Below are positions 27,145-35,510 of a stretch of 64,000 nucleotides of DNA, one piece after another; within the stretch, counting starts at the first letter, position 1, and the number at the start of each line of letters is the position of its first letter. Location of the stretch: NCBI RefSeq assembly GCF_002754375.1, contig NZ_PEFF01000001.1, forward strand, positions 3,985,501-4,049,500, written 5' to 3'. This DNA comes from Variovorax sp. 54 (GTDB lineage Bacteria > Pseudomonadota > Gammaproteobacteria > Burkholderiales > Burkholderiaceae_C). The notes beneath the pieces were generated by a model. It ran no database searches. It had not been told where the DNA came from and saw only the letters and a program-made list of their open reading frames with translations. The position numbers and the translations under genes were made by a program.

Positions 27145-27993
27145 ATGAAACTCGTCCGCTATGGCAACCCCGGCAAAGAGAAGCCCGGCCTCATCGATGC
27201 CGAAGGCAAGCTGCGCGACCTGAGCGCCATCGTCAAGGACATCGGTCCCGACCAGCTCGGCGATGCCGCCATTGCCAAGCTGCGCAAGACCAAGGTCGAC
27301 AAGCTGCCGCTGGTCAAGGGCAAGCCGCGCCTGGGCAGCCCCGTGGCCAACGTCGGCAAGTTCATCGCCATCGGCCTGAACTACGCCGACCACGCGGCCG
27401 AATCGGGCCTGCCGGTGCCCAAGGAACCCATCGTCTTCATGAAGGCCACGAGCTGCATCCAGGGCCCGAACGACCCGGTGATGCTGCCCAAGGGCTCGGT
27501 CAAGTCCGACTGGGAAGTCGAACTCGGCGTGGTCATCGGCACGAAGGCGCGCTACGTCTCGCAGAAGAGCGCACTCGACTACGTGGCCGGCTACTGCACC
27601 ATCAACGACGTGAGCGAGCGCGAGTTCCAGATCGAGCGCGGCGGCACCTGGGACAAGGGCAAGGGCTGCGACACCTTCGGCCCGCTCGGCCCCTGGCTCG
27701 TCACGCGCGACGAGATCGAGAACCCGCAGAAGCTCGCCATGTGGCTCGACCTGAACGGCCAGCGCGTGCAGACCGGCAGCACCAAGACCATGATCTTCAG
27801 CGTGGCCAAGCTCGTGAGCTACGTGAGCCAGTTCATGACGCTGATGCCCGGCGACGTGATCACCACCGGCACGCCGCCCGGCGTCGGCATGGGCATGAAG
27901 CCGCCGCTGTACCTGAAGAAGGGCGACGTGATGACGCTGGGCATCGAAGGCCTCGGCGAACAGCGCCAGGAAGTGCTGCCCTTCAAGCTCTGA
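27145..27993 (+). CDS. FAH-family hydrolase, 2,4-diketo-3-deoxy-L-fuconate hydrolase-like
   Basis: A 282-residue fumarylacetoacetate-hydrolase-fold enzyme. The FIAIGLNYADHAAESG motif and the metal ligands Glu124, Glu126 (DWEVELGVVIG) and Asp155 are visible, then TGTPPGVGMG. Relatives cleave 2,4-diketo-3-deoxy acids into pyruvate plus a hydroxy acid, or act as isomerases and decarboxylases. The SDR, UxaA dehydratase and TRAP neighbours support the first role. The last 11 nt overlap the convergent LysR gene. Confidence 0.86.
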   Translation: MKLVRYGNPGKEKPGLIDAEGKLRDLSAIVKDIGPDQLGDAAIAKLRKTKVDKLPLVKGKPRLGSPVANVGKFIAIGLNYADHAAESGLPVPKEPIVFMKATSCIQGPNDPVMLPKGSVKSDWEVELGVVIGTKARYVSQKSALDYVAGYCTINDVSEREFQIERGGTWDKGKGCDTFGPLGPWLVTRDEIENPQKLAMWLDLNGQRVQTGSTKTMIFSVAKLVSYVSQFMTLMPGDVITTGTPPGVGMGMKPPLYLKKGDVMTLGIEGLGEQRQEVLPFKL

Positions 27994-28870
27994 TCACGCG
28001 GATCAGTTCGTCGTACACCAACCGCACGCGCGCCGGCACCGGCGCGCGCTGCGGGCGGTAGACGTGAACCGGCCAGGGCTCCGGCGCATCGGCCGCCAGC
28101 AGCTCCACCATCGCGCCTGATTGCAGCCACGGCTCCGCCAGCGGGCCGATGAGCTGGCCGAAGCCGATGCCCGCCAGCACCGCGGCGCATTCGGCGTCGA
28201 TGTTGTCCGCAACGAACGCGGGCGACGATACGGTGAACACCCGCTTCTTGTTGAACGCCCAGGGCCAGGGCCGGCCCGAGCTGCGGTCGATCAGCGCCGT
28301 GACCGGCAGCGCAGACAGCGCATCGACGGTGCGCGGCGCGCCGACCCGCTCGATGAGCGCCGGTGAGGCCACCACGCGCAGCGGCATCTTTCCCACGCTC
28401 CGGGCCACGAAGCGCGCGTCGCGCATCGGCCCGACGCGCACGCCGATGTCGATCTGCTGGTCGACCACATCGGCATGCTGCTCCGACAGCCGCAGGTCGA
28501 GCACCAGCCCGGGGTGCGCCACCAGCAGCGGCGCCAGCGCCTGCGGAATGAACCGGCCGTACACATGCGGCGCCGTGACCCGCACCGTGCCCGCGTGCTG
28601 CGACAGCGCGCGCCGGTCGATGCGGTGAAAGAGATCGTCGACGCCGCCCACCGCGATGCGAGCGCGTTCGGCGAGTTGCCGCCCGAAATCGGTGAGCTGC
28701 ACGCCGCGCGTGCTGCGGTGAAAGAGCGGCTCGCCCAGTTCGTCTTCGAGTTCGCGCACCGCGCGCGTCACCACCTGCGGCGACACCGACAGGCGCACGG
28801 CCGCCTCGCGGAAGTTGGCGGCAGCTGCGGCGGTGAAGAACACGCGCAGGGCTTCGAGGCGGTTGGGCAT
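27983..28870 (-). CDS. LysR-family transcriptional regulator
   Basis: A 295-residue LysR protein. The N-terminal winged helix (MPNRLEALRVFFTAAAAANF, then AAVRLSVSPQVVTRAVRELE) is followed by a periplasmic-binding-like effector domain. It diverges from an SDR gene 117 nt away, which is probably its target. A LysR-type dyad lies 14 nt upstream of its start. It belongs to the CrgA/GltC-like broad group; the effector is unknown. Confidence 0.88.
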   Translation of the reverse strand: MPNRLEALRVFFTAAAAANFREAAVRLSVSPQVVTRAVRELEDELGEPLFHRSTRGVQLTDFGRQLAERARIAVGGVDDLFHRIDRRALSQHAGTVRVTAPHVYGRFIPQALAPLLVAHPGLVLDLRLSEQHADVVDQQIDIGVRVGPMRDARFVARSVGKMPLRVVASPALIERVGAPRTVDALSALPVTALIDRSSGRPWPWAFNKKRVFTVSSPAFVADNIDAECAAVLAGIGFGQLIGPLAEPWLQSGAMVELLAADAPEPWPVHVYRPQRAPVPARVRLVYDELIRVIRA

Positions 28871-28883
28871 GAGGTGTTCCTTG

Positions 28884-28900
28884 ATTCCTGGATATGGAAT
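28884..28900. promoter_or_regulatory. LysR-type dyad upstream of the LysR gene
   Basis: ATTCC-N7-GGAAT, a perfect 5-bp dyad containing a T-N11-A core (28886-28898), lies between the divergent LysR and SDR genes. This is the usual form and place of a LysR autoregulatory and activation site. Confidence 0.5.
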
Positions 28901-28987
28901 TCTGAAGTCGCCAGAGTTTCATTTACTGGAACGCGTGGATTTTCCACACTGCATGCACTTCTTCCACACCCCTCAAAGGAAATTCCC

Positions 28988-29746
28988 ATGACTTCCGTTC
29001 AAGACAACATCCAAGGCAAGGTCGCCATCGTCACCGGCGCGAGCAGCGGCCTGGGCGAATCGACGGCGCGCCACCTGGCCGCGCGCGGCGCCAAGGTGGT
29101 GCTCGCGGCCCGCCGCACCGACCGGCTCGACAAAGTCGTCGCCGAGATCCGCGAAGCCGGCGGCGAAGCCATCGCCGTCGCCACCGACGTGGCGAAGCGC
29201 ACCGATCTGGAAAAACTCGCTGCCGCCACCGTCGAGGCCTTCGGCCGCATCGACGTGCTGGTCAACAACGCGGGCGTGATGCCGCTGTCGCCCCTCGACA
29301 AGCTCAAGGTCGACGAGTGGGACCGCACCATCGACGTCAACATCAAGGGCGTGCTCTACGGCATTGCCGCCGTGCTGCCGCGCATGCAGGCACAGGGCAC
29401 CGGCCACATCGTGAACGTCGCATCGATTGCCGGGCTGAAGGTGTTCACGCCCATCGGCACCGTCTACAGCGCGACCAAGCACGCGGTGCGCGCCATCTCC
29501 GAGGGCCTGCGCGTGGAGGTGGGCAACAGCGGCGTGCGCGTGACCATCGTGTCGCCCGGCGCCGTGGACTCGGAACTGAAGCTCGGCAGCAGCGACGCCG
29601 AGAGCGCCGCGGGCGTGAAGGCTTTCTACGACGCCAACCAGATCCCCGCCGACTCGGTCGCGCGCGCCATCGTCTATGCGGTGGAGCAGCCGGCCAACGT
29701 GGACATCAACGAGGTCGTGCTGCGGCCCGTGTCGCAGGAGTTCTGA
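28988..29746 (+). CDS. SDR family NAD(P)-dependent oxidoreductase (YdfG-like)
   Basis: A 252-residue classical SDR with TGASSGLG at 16-23, Ser146, Tyr160 and Lys164 (YSATK), and NNAGVMPL. It is of the NADP-preferring group that reduces small ketones, aldehydes or 3-hydroxy acids. The start ATG 28988 follows an AAAGGA-type ribosome site. It is divergent from, and probably controlled by, the LysR gene. A hairpin terminator follows 9 nt after the stop. Confidence 0.85.
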   Translation: MTSVQDNIQGKVAIVTGASSGLGESTARHLAARGAKVVLAARRTDRLDKVVAEIREAGGEAIAVATDVAKRTDLEKLAAATVEAFGRIDVLVNNAGVMPLSPLDKLKVDEWDRTIDVNIKGVLYGIAAVLPRMQAQGTGHIVNVASIAGLKVFTPIGTVYSATKHAVRAISEGLRVEVGNSGVRVTIVSPGAVDSELKLGSSDAESAAGVKAFYDANQIPADSVARAIVYAVEQPANVDINEVVLRPVSQEF

Positions 29747-29755
29747 GGCCGCAAG

Positions 29756-29793
29756 GCAAGGGTGCGACCCCCTGGCGGTCGCCCCTTGCTTTG
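29756..29793 (+). terminator. Hairpin terminator after the SDR gene
   Basis: GCAAGGG-T-GCGACC (29756-29769) pairs with GGTCGC-CCCTTGC (29777-29789) with one bulged base, followed by TTTGG. It separates the SDR gene from the TetR/beta-oxidation unit. Confidence 0.6.
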
Positions 29794-29863
29794 GCTAACC
29801 TTCATTAACCTACCGCGGACCAAGGTCATTTGCGGTCAAAAGTGCAAAGCCCCTGCAAAATAG

Positions 29864-29877
29864 AACGACCGTTCGTT
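29864..29877. promoter_or_regulatory. TetR-type operator upstream of the beta-oxidation regulator
   Basis: AACGA-CCGT-TCGTT is a palindrome of the kind bound by TetR/FabR/PsrA-like repressors. It lies 19 nt before the TetR start, overlapping the likely promoter, so autorepression is expected. Confidence 0.6.
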
Positions 29878-29895
29878 TTATTCGGAGCTTTCACG

Positions 29896-30600
29896 ATGTC
29901 TGCCACCGCCGTTCCCGCCAAGCCGGCCCGCGCCGCCCCCAAAGGCCAGCAGACCAAGGCCATCATCGTCGACGCCGCACTGGCGCTGGCTGCGCAGATC
30001 GGGCTCGAGGGCCTGTCGATCGGCGCCGTGGCCGAAATCACCAAGATGAGCAAGTCGGGCGTCTTCGCCCACTTCGGCTCGCGCGAAGAACTGCAGATTT
30101 CCGTGGTGCGCGAGTACCACGCCCGCTTCGAGCAGGAAGTGTTCTTCCCGGCTCTGACAGCCCCGCGCGGCCTGCCGCGCCTGCGCGCCATGTTCGCCAA
30201 CTGGATGAAGCGCACCTCGACCGAAATCGACTCGGGCTGCATCTACATCAGCGGCGCTTCCGAATTCGACGACCGCCCGGGCCCGGTGCGCGATGCGCTG
30301 GTCGAGTCGGTCAGCATCTGGCAGGCCGCCGTGCTGCGCGCCATCGTGCAGTCGAAGACCGAAGGCCACCTGCGCGCCGACGCCGACGAGCGCCAGGTCG
30401 GGTTCGAGATCCACGGCCTGATCCTCGCGCTGCACTACGAAGCCCGCTTCCTGCAGGTGCCCGGCTCCATCGGCCGCGCCAACGTCGGCTTCGACAACAT
30501 CCTTGCGCGTGCCGCCACGCCGGACGCGCCGCCCGCCTCCAACGCCGCCGAGTCCGCGCCCGCTGCGCGCGGCACGCGCCGGCTCAAGACCGTGCGCTGA
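29896..30600 (+). CDS. TetR-family transcriptional regulator of the beta-oxidation cluster
   Basis: A 234-residue TetR protein with the helix-turn-helix LSIGAVAEITKMSKSGVFAHFGSREEL and a helical ligand domain. ATG 29896 has GGAG 8 nt upstream and is preferred over an in-frame start at 29830, which lies before the operator. It precedes acyl-CoA dehydrogenase, the HAD/ECH fusion and thiolase genes on the same strand. It is therefore likely an acyl-CoA-responsive repressor of fatty acid degradation. The ligand is inferred from context. Confidence 0.86.
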   Translation: MSATAVPAKPARAAPKGQQTKAIIVDAALALAAQIGLEGLSIGAVAEITKMSKSGVFAHFGSREELQISVVREYHARFEQEVFFPALTAPRGLPRLRAMFANWMKRTSTEIDSGCIYISGASEFDDRPGPVRDALVESVSIWQAAVLRAIVQSKTEGHLRADADERQVGFEIHGLILALHYEARFLQVPGSIGRANVGFDNILARAATPDAPPASNAAESAPAARGTRRLKTVR

Positions 30601-30679
30601 GCGCCGCGGCTGCCCGTTTCGTTTTTCTTTCCGTTTTCGTTTTTTCCAATCTATCTAGCTTCGACCAGGAGAGTCCCGG

Positions 30680-32476
30680 ATGCCTACCTACAACCCCCCC
30701 GTGCGTGACATGCAGTTCGTGCTGCACGAAGTGCTCAACGTCGCCGAGGAACTCAAGGCACTGCCGGCCCACGCCGAGACCGATGCCGACACCATCAACG
30801 CCGTGATCGAAGAGGCCGGCAAGTTCGCGGCCGAAGTCACCTTTCCGCTGAACATCAGCGGCGACGAAGAAGGCTGCGTGCTCGACAAGGCCACGCACGA
30901 AGTGAAGACCCCCACCGGCTTCAAGGACGCCTACGCCAAGTACGTCGAAGGCGGCTGGCCCGCGCTGTCGTGCGACCCGGCCTTCGGCGGCCAGGGCCTG
31001 CCGTTCGTGGTGAACCAGTGCCTGTTCGAAATGCTCAACAGCGCCAACCAGGCCTGGACCATGTACCCGGGCCTCTCGCACGGCGCGTACGAGGCGCTCA
31101 AGGCCCACGGCACCGACGACCAGAAGAAGACCTACCTGCCCAAGCTCACGAGCGGCGAGTGGACCGGCACCATGTGCCTGACCGAACCCCATTGCGGCAC
31201 CGACCTGGGCCTCTTGCGCACCAAGGCCGAGCCGCAGGCCGACGGCACCTACCGCATCACCGGCAGCAAGATCTTCATCTCGGCCGGCGAGCACGACATG
31301 ACGGACAACATCATTCACCTGGTGCTGGCCCGCCTGCCGGACGCGCCCAAGGGCAGCAAGGGCATCAGCCTGTTCGTGGTGCCGAAGTTCCACGTCAAGG
31401 CCGACGGTTCGCTCGGCGAACGCAACCCGATCTTCTGCGCCGGCCTGGAGCACAAGATGGGCATCCACGGCAACGCCACCGCGCAGATCGTGATCGAAGG
31501 CGCCACCGGCACGCTGGTGGGCGAGCCCAACAAGGGCCTGGCCGCGATGTTCGTGATGATGAACGCCGCACGCCTGGGCGTGGGCAACCAGTCGCTCGGC
31601 CTGACCGAAGTGGCTTATCAAAATGCGCTGGCTTACGCCAAGGACCGCATCCAGATGCGTTCGCTGTCGGGCGTGAAGGCCAAGGACAAGGAAGCCGACC
31701 CGATCATCGTGCACCCCGACGTGCGCAAGATGTTGCTCACGGCCAAGGCGTACGCTGAAGGCGGTCGCGCGCTGCAGATCTTCTGCACGCTGCTGCTCGA
31801 CAAGGAGCACAACCATCCCGATGAAAAGGTGCGCAAGGACTCCGGCGAACTGGTCGCATTGCTCACGCCCATCGTCAAGGCCTTCATCACCGACAACGGC
31901 CACATCGCGACCAATTCGTGCATGCAGGTCTTCGGCGGCCACGGCTTCATCAAGGAATGGGGCATGGAGCAGTTCGTGCGCGACAACCGCATCAACATGA
32001 TCTATGAAGGCACCAACACGATCCAGTCGCTGGACCTGCTGGGCCGCAAGATCCTGGGCAACAACGGCGCCTCGCTGAAGAAGTTCGGCAAGCTCGTCGC
32101 CAAGCTGGTGGAAGAAGAAGGCGTGAACGAGAAGATGGCCGAGTTCATCAACCCGATCGCGATGCTGGGCGACCAGCTCACCAAGTTCACGACCGAGATC
32201 GGCTTCAAGGGCTTCCAGAACCCCGACGAAGTGGGCGCCGCCGCCGTCGACTACCTGCGCGTGGCCGGCCACTTCGTGTTCGGCTACCTGTTCGCCCGCA
32301 TGGCGCAAGTGGCCCTGCGCGAAATCGCCGCGGGCAACACCGATCCGTTCTACGTCGCCAAGCTGCAGACCGCACGCTTCTACTTCGCCAAGCTGTTCCC
32401 CGAGACCGTGATGCTCATGCGCACCGCGCGCGCCGGCAGCAAGGTGTTGATGGACACCGACGCAGCACTCGCGTAA
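30680..32476 (+). CDS. Acyl-CoA dehydrogenase (long FadE-type with C-terminal extension)
   Basis: A 598-residue FAD enzyme, longer than the usual 380-residue form because of a C-terminal helical extension, as in the DmdC/FadE5-like group. It shows MCLTEPHCGTDLG in the middle domain, GGHGFIKEWGMEQFVRD, and the catalytic base Glu443 in YEGTNTIQ. It makes the first double bond in beta-oxidation and would pass electrons to ETF. The ribosome site is AGGAGAG. It is the first enzyme gene after the TetR regulator. Confidence 0.93.
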   Translation: MPTYNPPVRDMQFVLHEVLNVAEELKALPAHAETDADTINAVIEEAGKFAAEVTFPLNISGDEEGCVLDKATHEVKTPTGFKDAYAKYVEGGWPALSCDPAFGGQGLPFVVNQCLFEMLNSANQAWTMYPGLSHGAYEALKAHGTDDQKKTYLPKLTSGEWTGTMCLTEPHCGTDLGLLRTKAEPQADGTYRITGSKIFISAGEHDMTDNIIHLVLARLPDAPKGSKGISLFVVPKFHVKADGSLGERNPIFCAGLEHKMGIHGNATAQIVIEGATGTLVGEPNKGLAAMFVMMNAARLGVGNQSLGLTEVAYQNALAYAKDRIQMRSLSGVKAKDKEADPIIVHPDVRKMLLTAKAYAEGGRALQIFCTLLLDKEHNHPDEKVRKDSGELVALLTPIVKAFITDNGHIATNSCMQVFGGHGFIKEWGMEQFVRDNRINMIYEGTNTIQSLDLLGRKILGNNGASLKKFGKLVAKLVEEEGVNEKMAEFINPIAMLGDQLTKFTTEIGFKGFQNPDEVGAAAVDYLRVAGHFVFGYLFARMAQVALREIAAGNTDPFYVAKLQTARFYFAKLFPETVMLMRTARAGSKVLMDTDAALA

Positions 32477-32519
32477 GCGACACACAGCCTTTCTTCATCG
32501 ACCCACCGGGAGCCCGCTC

Positions 32520-32954
32520 ATGAAAGCTACGCTTGCAGCCGTCTTGTTCACCGTCACCGCCGTCTCGGCCATGGCCCAGAGCACGCCGGTGGGCCTGTGG
32601 CGCAATGCCGACGACAAGACCGGCGAGGCCAAGGCCGAGATCCGCATTGCGGAGACCAACGGCGCGCTCAGTGGCCGCATCGAGAAGTCGTTGAAGAAAG
32701 ACACCAAGCCCGACGCCACCTGCGATGAATGCGGCGACGACCGCAAGGGCAAGCCCATCGCGGGCCTGGAGATCATCCGTGGCGGCAAGAAGGCCGAGGG
32801 CAAGGACGTCTGGGAAGGCGGGAAGATCCTCGACCCCGAGAACGGCAAGGAATACCGCGCGAGCTTCACGCCCATCGAGGGCGGAAAAAAGCTCGAGGTC
32901 CGTGGCTATCTGGGCCCCTTCTGGCGCACCCAAACCTGGAACCGCGTTCCTTGA
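32520..32954 (+). CDS. DUF2147 domain secreted protein
   Basis: A 144-residue protein with a signal peptide (MKATLAAVLFTVTAVSAMAQ) and a DUF2147 beta-barrel-like domain starting PVGLWRNADDKTGEAKA, with a CDECGDD segment. The function of the family is unknown; members are periplasmic, often near fatty-acid genes in Burkholderiales. It sits between the acyl-CoA dehydrogenase and HAD/ECH genes. Confidence 0.85.
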   Translation: MKATLAAVLFTVTAVSAMAQSTPVGLWRNADDKTGEAKAEIRIAETNGALSGRIEKSLKKDTKPDATCDECGDDRKGKPIAGLEIIRGGKKAEGKDVWEGGKILDPENGKEYRASFTPIEGGKKLEVRGYLGPFWRTQTWNRVP

Positions 32955-32966
32955 CCCACCCCCGTA

Positions 32967-33042
32967 GCTGCTCACTTCGTGTAGCAGCCTCCCCCTCAAG
33001 GGGGCAACACCAGCGGCCCGGCAAAGCCGGTTCCGCGGTGTT
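32967..33042. repeat. Compound palindromic intergenic element
   Basis: Three hairpins in series: GCTGCT/AGCAGC (32967-32988), CCCCC-tcaa-GGGGG (32991-33004), and a long stem AACACC..GCGG..CCGGC/GCCGG..CCGC..GGTGTT (33006-33042). It resembles the REP-like elements common in Comamonadaceae and lies between the DUF2147 and HAD/ECH genes. Confidence 0.6.
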
Positions 33043-33075
33043 CCCCGAACTGATTCAGAACTTCGAAACTCCGCT

Positions 33076-35499
33076 ATGTCCCGATTTCAAGTGAAGAAGG
33101 TCGCCGTGCTCGGCGCCGGCGTGATGGGCGCGCAGATTGCCGCCCACCTCGTCAACGTGCGCGTGCCTGTCGTGCTGTTCGACCTGGCCGCCAAAGACGC
33201 GACCGGTGCGGTCGCTCAAGGTGCAGCGAAGAACGGCATCGTCACGCGCGCCATCGACAACCTCAAGAAGCTCAAGCCCGCGCCGCTCGGCGACGTGGCC
33301 GATGCGGGCCTGATCGAGCAGGCCAACTACGAAGACGACCTGGCCAAGCTCGGTGAATGCGACCTCATCATCGAGGCCATTGCCGAGCGCATGGACTGGA
33401 AGCTCGACCTGTACAAGAAGATCGCGCCGCACGTGGCCAAGCATTCGATCCTGGCCTCGAACACCTCGGGCCTGTCGATCACCAAGCTCAGCGAAGCACT
33501 GCCTGAAGCCCTGAAGCCGCGTTTCTGCGGCATTCACTTCTTCAACCCGCCGCGCTACATGTTCCTGGTGGAGCTGATCAACACGCCCACCACGCAGCCG
33601 CAGGTGCTCGACGACCTCGAGGCCTTCGTCACCAGCACGCTCGGCAAGGGCGTGGTGCGCGCGCACGACACGCCCAACTTCATCGCCAACCGCGTCGGCA
33701 TCGCCGGCATGCTGGCCACGCTGAAGGAAGTCGAGAAGTTCGGCTTGACGCCCGACGTGGTCGACGACCTCACCGGCAAGAAGCTGGGCCGCGCGAGCTC
33801 GGGCACCTTCCGCACCGCCGACGTGGTGGGCCTGGACACCATGGCCCACGTCGTGAAGACGCTGCAGGACAACCTCAACGCCGAGACCGATCCGTTCTAT
33901 GCCAACTTCGCGACGCCGCCGGTGCTCGCCAAGCTGCTGGAGCTGGGCAACCTGGGCCAGAAGGCCAAGGCCGGTTTCTTCAAGAAGGTCGGCCGCGACA
34001 TCCTGCGCTTCGACCTGAAGAGCGGCGAGTACGTGCCCGCCGGCACCAAGGCCGACGAGGTGTACGGCCGCATGCTCAAGAAGCCCGCGGGCGAACGCCT
34101 GAAGCTGCTGCGCGAGAGCGAAGGACCGCAGGGCCAGTTCCTCTGGGCCATCCTGCGCGACGGCTTCCACTACGCCGCCGTGCACCTGGCCGACATCGCC
34201 GAGAGCGCACGCGACATCGACTTCGCGATGCGCTGGGGCTTCGGCATGAAGCAGGGCCCGTTCGAACTCTGGCAGGAAGCCGGCTGGGCGCAGGTCGCCA
34301 AGTGGGTGCAGGAAGACATCGACGCCGGCAAGGCACTGAGCACTGCACCGCTGCCGAAGTGGGTGTTCGAAGGCCCGGTCGCACAAGCCGGTGGCGTGCA
34401 CACGCCCGAAGGCTCGTGGAGCGCCTCGCAGAACAAGTTCGTGCCGCAGCGCAAGCTGCCCGTGCATGACCGCCAGCTGTTCCCCGAGAGCGTGCTGGGC
34501 GCCAACGCGGCCGATGCCAATACGGCCGGCACGACGATCAGCGACGAAGGCGATGTGCGCGTGTGGACGCTCGACGGTGAAGTGCTCATTGCGAGCATCC
34601 AGTCGAAGATGCACGCCATCAGCCCCGACGTGGCCGAAGCACTCGGCGCCGCGGTCGACCTGGCCGAAGCCGAATACAAGGGCCTGGTGATCTGGTCGCC
34701 CGACGAGGTGTTTTCGGTCGGCGCCGACCTGCAGGCGATGCTGCCGGCCTTCGTGGTCGCGGGCATCGGCGCGGTCGAAGGCGCGGAAGAAGAGCTGCAG
34801 AACGTCATGCTCAAGATCCGCTACGCCAACGTGCCGGTGATCTCGGCCGTGCGCGGCATGGCACTGGGCGGCGGCTGCGAGCTGGCCATCCACTCGGCCA
34901 AGCGTGTCGTCGCAATGGAAAGCTACATCGGTCTGGTCGAAGTCGGCGTGGGCCTGATCCCCGGCGCGGGCGGCCTGACGTACATCGCACGCCGCGCGGC
35001 CGAGAACGCATCGGCTTCCACAGGCACCGACCTGCTGCCGTTCCTCACCGAAGGCTTCACCGCCGCGGCGATGGCGAAGGTCGGCACCGGCGCGCTCGAT
35101 TCGAAGAAGCTGGGCTACCTGCTCGACAGCGACGTGATCGTGCCGAACAAGGACGAGCTGCTGTACGTGGCGCTGCAGCAGGCCAAGGCCATGGCCGACG
35201 CCGGCTACCGCCCCCCGCTGCGCCGCACCTTCCGCGTGGCCGGCCGCAGCGGCGCCGCCACGATCAAGGGCCAGCTCGTGAACATGCGCGACGGCGGCTT
35301 CATCAGCGCGCACGACTTCCACATTGCCAGCCTGATCGCCAACGTGGTCACCGGCGGCGACGTGGACGCGGGCTCGCTCGTGACCGAGGAATACCTGATG
35401 ACGCTGGAACGCAAGGCGTTCTGCTCGCTCATCGTGCATCCCAAGACGCAGGAGCGGATCATGGGGATGCTCAGCACCGGCAAGCCGGTCCGCAACTAA
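33076..35499 (+). CDS. 3-hydroxyacyl-CoA dehydrogenase / enoyl-CoA hydratase fusion (FadN/FadB-like)
   Basis: An 807-residue bifunctional enzyme with the dehydrogenase first and the hydratase last, the order seen in FadN rather than E. coli FadB. The NAD fold is VAVLGAGVMGAQIAAHL near residue 7, and the catalytic His154 is in CGIHFFNPP. The hydratase part shows VRGMALGGGCELAIHS and LVEVGVGLIPGAGG with the Glu needed for water addition. It performs steps two and three of beta-oxidation. The thiolase gene follows 11 nt later, so the pair is co-transcribed. Confidence 0.93.
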   Translation: MSRFQVKKVAVLGAGVMGAQIAAHLVNVRVPVVLFDLAAKDATGAVAQGAAKNGIVTRAIDNLKKLKPAPLGDVADAGLIEQANYEDDLAKLGECDLIIEAIAERMDWKLDLYKKIAPHVAKHSILASNTSGLSITKLSEALPEALKPRFCGIHFFNPPRYMFLVELINTPTTQPQVLDDLEAFVTSTLGKGVVRAHDTPNFIANRVGIAGMLATLKEVEKFGLTPDVVDDLTGKKLGRASSGTFRTADVVGLDTMAHVVKTLQDNLNAETDPFYANFATPPVLAKLLELGNLGQKAKAGFFKKVGRDILRFDLKSGEYVPAGTKADEVYGRMLKKPAGERLKLLRESEGPQGQFLWAILRDGFHYAAVHLADIAESARDIDFAMRWGFGMKQGPFELWQEAGWAQVAKWVQEDIDAGKALSTAPLPKWVFEGPVAQAGGVHTPEGSWSASQNKFVPQRKLPVHDRQLFPESVLGANAADANTAGTTISDEGDVRVWTLDGEVLIASIQSKMHAISPDVAEALGAAVDLAEAEYKGLVIWSPDEVFSVGADLQAMLPAFVVAGIGAVEGAEEELQNVMLKIRYANVPVISAVRGMALGGGCELAIHSAKRVVAMESYIGLVEVGVGLIPGAGGLTYIARRAAENASASTGTDLLPFLTEGFTAAAMAKVGTGALDSKKLGYLLDSDVIVPNKDELLYVALQQAKAMADAGYRPPLRRTFRVAGRSGAATIKGQLVNMRDGGFISAHDFHIASLIANVVTGGDVDAGSLVTEEYLMTLERKAFCSLIVHPKTQERIMGMLSTGKPVRN

Positions 35500-35510
35500 G
35501 GACAGATTTC

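Noticed and set aside
33055..35439. A 794-codon minus-strand open frame
   Set aside because: Antisense shadow of the HAD/ECH fusion; long antisense frames are usual in GC-rich DNA, and it has no domain.
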